NCBI GenBank assembly: GCA_018366495.1
Contig: JAGZHZ010000042.1
Location: 1-14,166 of the forward strand
Length of the DNA stretch: 14,166 nucleotides
Direction: 5' to 3'
Source of the DNA: Clostridiales bacterium
GTDB taxonomy: Bacteria; Bacillota; Clostridia; Lachnospirales; Lachnospiraceae
Positions within the stretch are counted from its first letter, which is position 1; every line of letters begins with the position of its first letter. This document shows, piece after piece, positions 1 through 4,987 of the stretch. The notes below the pieces were generated by a model. That model ran no database searches, was not told the DNA's origin, and worked only from the letters and a program-made list of their open reading frames with translations. The position numbers and the translations under genes were made by a program.

Positions 1-20
1 GATCAAACTCTCAAATAAAA
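1..20 (-). rRNA. 16S ribosomal RNA, 5' end only (partial)
   Basis: The minus strand at the left edge reads TTTGAGAGTTTGATC, the conserved start of bacterial 16S rRNA (the primer-27F region). The gene continues beyond position 1, so only about 20 bases are present. The exact mature 5' end is estimated by comparison with known 16S starts. It lies downstream of two strong tandem promoters and a leader, so this is the start of an rRNA operon transcribed away from the origin. Confidence 0.9.
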
Positions 21-174
21 TGTTTGATTCCGTTCAAGATAACACTTGGCTATCTTTCCCGTTTTACTGTTTTTAGGTTTGTGTTTTTCAACACGTTCTC
101 GTTAACTCTTTTAGAATTTTCAAGGTTGTTTCACTGTTCAGTTATCAAGGTTCTTTGCTGTTCTGTGTGACAGC
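21..174 (-). other. rRNA operon leader (pre-16S leader)
   Basis: This stretch lies between the downstream rRNA promoter and the 16S start and has no credible ORF. On the minus strand it carries two related motifs, AACCTTGATAACTGAAC (near 135-152) and AACCTTGAAAA (near 117-127). They resemble the boxA/leader elements of Firmicute rRNA operons, which bind antitermination factors in known systems. It also contains small hairpins: 157-161 pairs with 170-174, and 81-85 pairs with 90-94 around a GAAA tetraloop. Processing and antitermination roles are inferred from position. Confidence 0.6.
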
Positions 175-180
175 TTTTAT

Positions 181-209
181 ATTTTATCACACTGTTTTCT
201 ATTTGTCAA
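181..209 (-). promoter_or_regulatory. rRNA promoter P2 (proximal)
   Basis: On the minus strand a perfect -35 TTGACA (204-209) is followed by a 17-bp spacer and -10 TAAAAT (181-186). A-tracts directly upstream (about 211-240) look like an UP element for the RNA polymerase alpha subunit. Transcription should start near 174. It is the second of two promoters that share an 18-bp block (A7-GTTCTTGACAA) at the -35. Confidence 0.88.
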
Positions 210-275
210 GAACTTTTTTTGATCTTTTTTTATTTTTTTGATCTCTTTCGTTCTCTCTGTCTCAGCAACTTCTTA

Positions 276-304
276 AGTCTATCACAACTCTTTTCCGTTG
301 TCAA
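276..304 (-). promoter_or_regulatory. rRNA promoter P1 (distal)
   Basis: On the minus strand -35 TTGACA (299-304) is separated by 17 bp from -10 TAGACT (276-281). It is preceded by A-tracts at about 306-327. Its -10 is weaker than that of P2. It sits only about 30 bp downstream of the tRNA-Ser gene, and tandem promoters are typical of rRNA operons. Confidence 0.82.
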
Positions 305-335
305 GAACTTTTTTTATCTTTTTTTTGGAATCAAA

Positions 336-423
336 CGGAGAAAGAGGGATTTGAACCCTCGCGCCGCGTGAACGACCTACACCCTTAGCAGGGGCGCCTC
401 TTCAGCCTCTTGAGTATTTCTCC
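336..423 (-). tRNA. tRNA-Ser (anticodon GCU)
   Basis: The minus strand folds as a class II tRNA. The acceptor stem GGAGAAA (417-423) pairs with TTTCTCC (337-343), and the discriminator is G336. The anticodon loop CTGCTAA lies in a 5-bp stem with anticodon GCT (387-389). There is a long variable arm, and the T arm is GAGGG-TTCAAAT-CCCTC. The long variable arm, G discriminator and GCU anticodon together identify a serine tRNA reading AGC/AGU. The 3' CCA is not encoded and must be added after transcription. No terminator separates it from the rRNA operon downstream. Confidence 0.96.
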
Positions 424-468
424 TTATTTTTCCATTTTCAGATATAACACTTTCGCAGTGCATAGTTG

Positions 469-497
469 ATTATATAAGATCCCCTTTTATTTGTCAA
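469..497 (-). promoter_or_regulatory. tRNA-Ser promoter overlapping the 3' end of plsC
   Basis: A fully consensus sigma-A promoter lies on the minus strand: TTGACA (492-497), a 17-bp spacer, TATAAT (469-474). The -35 hexamer falls inside the last sense codons of the acyltransferase gene. The start site would be near 462, leaving a leader of about 40 nt before the tRNA. That leader holds a small hairpin, CACT/AGTG, at 449-461. Confidence 0.88.
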
Positions 498-1215
498 CAT
501 CTTTTTTTATATTTTTTTCAATGGTCTCTTTTATCCTGTTTTTTACGATCTCTGCAACTTCCGTTGATTTCATATTTTTATACTCTTCATAATAAATAGG
601 AGGCAGATAATGAAGCTGAACAGTGATCGGCTGAATCGAATTTGTATCAAATCCTTTATAGGCATCGATCACTGCGACAGGAACAATGGGACACTTCGCT
701 TTCATTGCGGCCTTAAAGCTGCCTCCTTTAAAATCTAAAACCTTATTCCCTTCTTTGGATCTTGTCCCTTCAGCAAAAATCAGATAGTTTCTCCCCTCGC
801 CTACTTCTTTTGACACTTCTGCTATAACTTTCATTCCCTGACGGATATCTGAGCGGTCCAATGCCTTTGCTTTCATAATATGAAAAACCTGTTTTAAAAA
901 CATTACATTCTCCACTTCTTTTTTCATTACGACAGAGAACGGTTTGGGGCAGCTTTCTACAAAAGCAAGCACATCAAACATTCCCTGATGATTGGGGTAG
1001 AGAATAAATCCATTCTTATCAGGCAGATTTTCCACTCCATGTGCGTCAATCTTTACACGTCCTCCTTTATTGGCATGGACAGTGATTTTTTTCAAAAGAG
1101 CATACCGTTCTTCTTCTGAATATTGATCTGCTTTTTTCGCATAATGACACAGCTGCCACCACCAATATGGTACAAATGGAATGTTATACAATACCATTAA
1201 AATGATTCTTTTCAT
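487..1215 (-). CDS. plsC: 1-acyl-sn-glycerol-3-phosphate acyltransferase (PlsC family)
   Basis: It is predicted to transfer an acyl group to lysophosphatidic acid to give phosphatidic acid, a membrane step of phospholipid synthesis. The 242-residue protein has the family blocks in order. The catalytic H(X4)D motif NHQGMFD has H76 and D81, the substrate-binding block FAEGTRS covers residues 148-153, and a PIVPVAV block lies near 176-182. The N-terminal 20 residues are hydrophobic and aromatic (PFVPYWWW) and probably associate with the membrane. The ATG at 1213-1215 is preceded by AGAAAGGA at a suitable distance. It is separated from fumB by an IS-type remnant, so it may be transcribed independently. 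The -35 of the tRNA-Ser promoter lies in its last codons. Assignment to LPA acyltransferase rather than another PlsC-fold enzyme rests on the motifs alone. Confidence 0.9.
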   Translation of the reverse strand: MKRIILMVLYNIPFVPYWWWQLCHYAKKADQYSEEERYALLKKITVHANKGGRVKIDAHGVENLPDKNGFILYPNHQGMFDVLAFVESCPKPFSVVMKKEVENVMFLKQVFHIMKAKALDRSDIRQGMKVIAEVSKEVGEGRNYLIFAEGTRSKEGNKVLDFKGGSFKAAMKAKCPIVPVAVIDAYKGFDTNSIQPITVQLHYLPPIYYEEYKNMKSTEVAEIVKNRIKETIEKNIKKDVDK

Positions 1216-1236
1216 TTTTTTCCTTTCTGAGAAAAA

Positions 1237-1265
1237 ATCATACTGTCAACTGCCCATTGTCTAAA
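1237..1265 (-). promoter_or_regulatory. possible plsC promoter within the IS-remnant end
   Basis: On the minus strand TTTAGA (1260-1265, 4/6 match to the -35 consensus) is followed by a 17-bp spacer and TATGAT (1237-1242, 5/6 match to the -10). The predicted start near 1230 would leave a leader of about 15 nt just covering the ribosome binding site. The -35 falls in the loop of the remnant's terminal palindrome. This is a pattern-based suggestion only. Read-through from fumB is the alternative. Confidence 0.3.
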
Positions 1266-1443
1266 GCCAATGGGCTTCCTGCTTCATCGACCTCGTGTCT
1301 CCGCTTCGCTTCGGTCGGCTCAAAGCCGACGTTCACTAAACATCGTTCTTCCTACTATCTCCACAGGCGTTTATTCGGGCAGTCCCTGCCCTATCTATTT
1401 TTGGCAGCCACAATCCCACCATCTAAAGCCAGTGGGATTGTGG
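1252..1443 (-). mobile_element. IS200/IS605-type element remnant (terminal palindromes plus tnpB tail)
   Basis: Two palindromes bound this stretch: an 8-bp stem at 1252-1259/1268-1275 and a 12-bp stem at 1408-1419/1432-1443. On the minus strand both contain TGGCTTTAGA in the same place, as expected for related subterminal hairpins of an IS200/IS605 element. Between them lie two more stem-loops, 1314-1320/1324-1330 and 1377-1382/1386-1391. A reading frame resembling the C-terminus of the TnpB accessory nuclease also lies between them. In intact elements this region also encodes the 3' part of the guide (omega) RNA. No transposase or full tnpB remains, so this is an internally deleted, presumably immobile copy. 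The family call comes from recalled features of clostridial TnpB tails and not from a search. Confidence 0.6.
1261..1422 (-). pseudogene. degenerate TnpB C-terminal tail
   Basis: One frame runs from an ATG at 1420-1422 to a TAG at 1261-1263, interrupted by adjacent TAG and TGA stops at 1333-1338. Before the stops it reads a short peptide containing RAGTARINACGD. After them it continues in the same phase to end MKQEAHWL. Both pieces resemble the tails of OrfB/TnpB proteins in clostridial IS605-type elements. The ATG lies in the left palindrome and is probably fortuitous. No nuclease domain (RuvC or zinc ribbon) is left, so no activity is expected. Confidence 0.5.
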
Positions 1444-1465
1444 TGGCTCTATTTCAAATAATCTT

Positions 1466-2017
1466 CTACTCTTTTCTGTATTGTTCTATGGCTGTTTCAT
1501 ATAAATTATTTCCATCTGCATCGACTACTACAATAACTGGAAAATTCTCAATTTCTAATTTTCGGATTGCTTCCGTGCCCAGATCTTCGTATGCAATCAC
1601 CGTCGATTTTTTGATTCTCTGAGCCAATAAAGCTCCCGCTCCTCCGATTGCAGCGAAATAAACAGCGCCGTTTCTGACGATTGCATTCAGAACCTCCGGA
1701 GAACGTTTCCCCTTTCCAATCATGCCGGTCAGCCCCATATCCAGCAGTCTCGGCGTATACTTGTCCATTCTGCTTGCTGTCGTCGGTCCTGCTGATCCAA
1801 TCGGACGTCCTTCTCTTGCCGGACACGGTCCCATATAATAAATAATATTATTTTCTACAGAAATAGGCAGCTGTTCTCCTCTGTCCAATGTCTCCTGCAT
1901 TCTTTTATGCGCGGCATCACGAGCTGTATAGATTGTTCCTGAAAGATAGACGTAATCTCCCGCCTTTAAACTTTTTGCTTCTTCTCTTGTCATCGGTACT
2001 GTAATATGACGTTCCAT
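1466..2017 (-). CDS. fumarate hydratase class I, beta subunit (C-terminal domain)
   Basis: With the adjacent alpha subunit this should form the oxygen-sensitive [4Fe-4S] enzyme that interconverts fumarate and malate. The 183-residue protein shows the beta-domain signatures: SGTIYTARDAAHKR near residues 26-39, YYMGPCPA near 60-67, GSAGPTTASRMD at 74-85, GMIGKGKR at 98-105 and a glycine-rich AIGGAGALLAQ at 123-133. A strong AGGGGGG site precedes the ATG, and the gap to the alpha subunit is only 12 bp, so they are surely co-transcribed and probably translationally linked. L(+)-tartrate dehydratase has the same two-subunit plan and cannot be excluded on motifs alone. It appears to be the last gene of the long gyrase-containing operon. 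Confidence 0.88.
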   Translation of the reverse strand: MERHITVPMTREEAKSLKAGDYVYLSGTIYTARDAAHKRMQETLDRGEQLPISVENNIIYYMGPCPAREGRPIGSAGPTTASRMDKYTPRLLDMGLTGMIGKGKRSPEVLNAIVRNGAVYFAAIGGAGALLAQRIKKSTVIAYEDLGTEAIRKLEIENFPVIVVVDADGNNLYETAIEQYRKE

Positions 2018-2029
2018 TTTCGTCCCCCC

Positions 2030-2875
2030 TTATATGATCCGGACACTGTGCCGATTTACATGACAGCAGATATTGACTGCGACAGGAAGACCTGCAATAT
2101 GTGTCGGATATGTATTGATATTCACTGCCAGTGCTGTAATTCTGCCGCCCAAGCCGCCTGGACCGATTCCCAGACCGTTGATTTTTTCCAGCATCTCTTC
2201 TTCCAGCTCTTTCACATATGGGATATCAGAATGCTGGTTTACATTTCTTGTCAGCGCTTTTTTCGCCATCAGAGCACATTTTTCAAATGTTCCTCCAATT
2301 CCTACTCCAACTACCATAGGAGGACAAGCATTCGGACCGGCATCTCTTACGGCAGTCAAAATAGCATTTTTAACTCCCTCTATCCCGTCTGCCGGCTTAA
2401 GCATAAAAATCCGGCTCATATTTTCACTTCCGAATCCTTTCGGCGCTACTGTAATTTTGACCTGATCTCCCGGCACAATTTCACTGTATAAGACAGCCGG
2501 TGTATTATCCTTCGTATTTTCCCGAATAATCGGATCATTCACAACCGATTTTCTCAAAAATCCTTCTGTATATCCCTGACGTACGCCTTCATTGACAGCA
2601 TCTTCCACATTTCCGCCCTCAAAATGGACATCCTGACCCACTTCCAGGAAAATCACAGCCATACCTGTGTCCTGGCAAATCGGAATCATATCTTCCCCGG
2701 CAATCTGCAGATTTTCCTGAAGCTGACATAAAATCTGGCGTCCCAGTGCGGACTCTTCATTTTCTGCCGCTTTTTTCATCGCCTCATCCATATCGGCTGA
2801 CAGAAAATGAGTTGCTTCTATGCACATTTCTTTAATGTTTTTTGTCAGTTCCTTTACATTAACTGTCCGAATCAC
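2030..2875 (-). CDS. fumarate hydratase class I, alpha subunit (Fe-S domain)
   Basis: This 281-residue protein is the iron-sulphur-binding half of a split class I fumarase. Candidate cluster ligands are C67 in PICQDTG, C184 in GPNACPP and C270 or C271 in VNICCHVNRH, the positions expected for the three-cysteine cluster whose fourth iron binds substrate. The glycine-rich GLGIGPGGLGGR near 235-245 is also typical. The start is a GTG at 2873-2875 with AGGAGGAGG six bases upstream, and this ribosome binding site overlaps the stop of gatD. A role in the reductive branch of central metabolism of an anaerobe is inferred. Tartrate dehydratase alpha is the main alternative. Confidence 0.9.
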   Translation of the reverse strand: MIRTVNVKELTKNIKEMCIEATHFLSADMDEAMKKAAENEESALGRQILCQLQENLQIAGEDMIPICQDTGMAVIFLEVGQDVHFEGGNVEDAVNEGVRQGYTEGFLRKSVVNDPIIRENTKDNTPAVLYSEIVPGDQVKITVAPKGFGSENMSRIFMLKPADGIEGVKNAILTAVRDAGPNACPPMVVGVGIGGTFEKCALMAKKALTRNVNQHSDIPYVKELEEEMLEKINGLGIGPGGLGGRITALAVNINTYPTHIAGLPVAVNICCHVNRHSVRII

Positions 2876-2888
2876 TTTTTTCCTCCTC

Positions 2889-3644
2889 CTAAATTCTTCT
2901 TAGAATCTCTTCTTTGATATTTTGTACTTTATCCTCATATCTCTTTACGATATAGTCGTTTGCTTCATGTTCCTGAGTATCGTCCAGGGGCAGAAGCTCC
3001 GCACTTCCGTATTTTCTCTCCAGTGCTTTTTTCAGAATATAGTCGCACAGATCTGGATTTTTCGGCAGGACGGGGCCATGAAGATACGTTCCGATTACAT
3101 TTTTGTAAACTACGCCTTCATATCCTGATTTTCCATCATTTCCTTTTCCGTAAACTACTTTTCCAAGAGGTTTGTTCTTATTGATGTACGTCCTTCCTCC
3201 ATGATTTTCAAATCCGACAATCGGCCGCTCAAACAGATCACTCTGTATCACAATGTTCCGGATCAATCTTCCTTTTTTCTGAACCGTATAAAGGTCAACC
3301 AGACCAAGTCCGTCAATTCTTCCGTCTTTTGTCTCATAAAAATTCCCCAACAGCTGATATCCGCCGCAGATTGCCAGTACTACACCGTCTGTCTCCACAA
3401 ATTCTTTAAAATCTTTTCGGATTTCCTTCAGGCGGTTACAGACCAACATCTGCTCACGGTCTGATCCTCCGCCCAAAAGTACGATATCTAATGCTCCAAA
3501 GTCAATCGGATCTTCAAGTCGGTACGCAATCGTTTCTGCTTCGATTCCTCTCCACTCACATCTTTTCATCATGCACTGAATATTGCCTCTGTCCCCATAG
3601 AGATTTAAAAGATCCGGATATAAATGCCCTATCGTCAATTTCAT
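2889..3644 (-). CDS. gatD: lipid II isoglutaminyl synthase, glutamine amidotransferase subunit GatD
   Basis: GatD releases ammonia from glutamine for MurT, which amidates the alpha-carboxyl of D-glutamate at position 2 of the peptidoglycan stem peptide on lipid II. The 251-residue sequence is a class I (CobB/CobQ-like) glutaminase. The nucleophile is C93 in AICGGYQLLG and the catalytic histidine is H189 in YLHGPVLPKNP, close to the residue numbers known for the Staphylococcus aureus enzyme. Basic residues R126 and R129 lie in the region of the known substrate-binding arginine. Its ATG overlaps the murT stop by ATGA, the usual sign of coupled translation of a 1:1 complex. It acts in the cytoplasm at the membrane face. 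Confidence 0.93.
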   Translation of the reverse strand: MKLTIGHLYPDLLNLYGDRGNIQCMMKRCEWRGIEAETIAYRLEDPIDFGALDIVLLGGGSDREQMLVCNRLKEIRKDFKEFVETDGVVLAICGGYQLLGNFYETKDGRIDGLGLVDLYTVQKKGRLIRNIVIQSDLFERPIVGFENHGGRTYINKNKPLGKVVYGKGNDGKSGYEGVVYKNVIGTYLHGPVLPKNPDLCDYILKKALERKYGSAELLPLDDTQEHEANDYIVKRYEDKVQNIKEEILRRI

Positions 3645-4981
3645 CGGCTTTCTTCCTCCATCCTCTTCAGTGTATTTCTCGTGCTGTACAGTCCTGTATA
3701 ATTGACGAGAATATACAGATTGCCGACACCGTTTTTAATGCGATCCTGGATCGCTTCAGAGACATTTCGCTCTACTTTGGCAGGAATGTCGACATATTTC
3801 AGGCGCAGTCTCATATCAAGGCATCGAATTCCGCTGACTGTAATCGAACGGATACTTTCTTCCTGAAAACGTTCAAAGTCAACGTCCCAAAGCCATGATA
3901 CATCCTCTCCATCCTGAAAACGGTCATTGATCAGAATAATAACATCTTTTGGTGTCTGATCTTCCATCACGGCCGCAATATTCTGATTGAATCCTGCCGG
4001 ATTTTTAGCCAGATTCAGCTCAATCTTCGTTCCGTTGATGAAGAAATGTTCCATTCTTCCATTTTCCGGGTTAAATTTATTGAGCGTATCCTGAAAATGA
4101 TCCATCGAAAGACCGGCAACTCTGCCTGCCGCATATGCAGTCAGAATATTATACACATTGTAAAATCCTCTGTAATTAGCCTCTATTTTTCTGCCTTCTA
4201 CCTCAAAGGACAAATGGTCTCCAGCAAAGATGTGCGATGCGTCAAACTCAATCGCAGGTCTTTTAAAGCCGCAGCCAGGACATTCATAATCTCCAAGCTG
4301 ACTGTAATGGTAGAAATGATATTTCATCTTTGCGCCGCATTTTTTACAAAAACGTCCTTCTCTGATTTCAGAATTTTCATCTCCATCCAGTACTTTTTCA
4401 CTGATTCCATAAGTATGGTACTTATTTCCGGTATCCATCGCAAGCGTCACCGAAAGGGAATCGTCTCCATTGATCAGCAGTGTCATATCCGGCGCCATCT
4501 TGATCGCTTTTTTCAGGATATCCATTGTGATATCAATTTCACCATAGCGGTCAAGCTGATCCCGGAACAGATTTGTCAGCACCATAAAGTCCGGTTTAAA
4601 TCTGGGCAGAACCTTCATTGTGGACGCTTCGTCAATCTCAATGCAGGCATAGTCTGCATCAATATTTCCTTTCTTGTCGGCTGCTAAAACAAATGCAGCC
4701 ACGACACCATTCTGCATATTCGATCCTGTCCTGTTGCAGATTATTTTTTTTCCCTCTGCCTCGATTGCAGAACAAAGTAAATTGTTTGTGGTAGTCTTTC
4801 CATTTGTTCCGCACACAATAAACGATTTTCCTCTCAGCTGTCCTGCCAGATCCTGCAGAATATCCGGATAGATCAGACGTGCCACAAGCCCTGCCCATGT
4901 GACACCCTGTCTTCCCATCTTACGGCTGATATTTCCGACCAGTTTTGCAGCTCTAACTGCCAGCACTCTCCGTAATTTCAT
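3641..4981 (-). CDS. murT: lipid II isoglutaminyl synthase, Mur-ligase-like subunit MurT
   Basis: MurT activates the D-glutamate alpha-carboxyl of lipid II with ATP and accepts ammonia from GatD. The 446-residue protein has a Mur-ligase P-loop CGTNGKTTTNN (57-67) and an IEIDEAS block (114-120). A four-cysteine zinc ribbon, typical of MurT and absent from classical Mur ligases, has C212, C215, C234 and C237. The segment DGEDVSWLWDVDF (357-369) matches the family region that supplies an aspartate to complete the GatD catalytic triad. The start ATG lies 6 bp after the gyrA stop, and its GAGGAG site is inside the gyrA end. Amidation affects crosslinking and sensitivity to lysozyme and beta-lactams in studied Gram-positives. 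Sharing a transcript with gyrase is noteworthy. Confidence 0.93.
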   Translation of the reverse strand: MKLRRVLAVRAAKLVGNISRKMGRQGVTWAGLVARLIYPDILQDLAGQLRGKSFIVCGTNGKTTTNNLLCSAIEAEGKKIICNRTGSNMQNGVVAAFVLAADKKGNIDADYACIEIDEASTMKVLPRFKPDFMVLTNLFRDQLDRYGEIDITMDILKKAIKMAPDMTLLINGDDSLSVTLAMDTGNKYHTYGISEKVLDGDENSEIREGRFCKKCGAKMKYHFYHYSQLGDYECPGCGFKRPAIEFDASHIFAGDHLSFEVEGRKIEANYRGFYNVYNILTAYAAGRVAGLSMDHFQDTLNKFNPENGRMEHFFINGTKIELNLAKNPAGFNQNIAAVMEDQTPKDVIILINDRFQDGEDVSWLWDVDFERFQEESIRSITVSGIRCLDMRLRLKYVDIPAKVERNVSEAIQDRIKNGVGNLYILVNYTGLYSTRNTLKRMEEESR

Positions 4982-4987
4982 ACTTTT

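Noticed and set aside
1244..1249. TTGACA just upstream of plsC as a -35 element.
   Set aside because: A -10 at normal spacing would fall on the ribosome binding site and start codon, where no TATAAT-like hexamer is seen.
1408..1443. Palindrome after fumB considered as a Rho-independent terminator.
   Set aside because: On the minus strand it is followed by CTGCCAAAAAT and not a U tract, and it shares a core motif with the other remnant palindrome. A mobile-element end explains it better.
1257..1622. A 121-codon plus-strand open frame across the remnant and the 3' end of fumB.
   Set aside because: It runs antisense through a well-supported fumarase gene and the palindromic remnant, has no convincing ribosome binding site and no recognisable protein features.
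2006..2491. Plus-strand open frame opposite the fumarase alpha subunit.
   Set aside because: It is antisense to a strongly conserved gene, with no ribosome binding site and a composition that mirrors the opposite strand's codons. The many other plus-strand frames in the window are rejected for the same reason.
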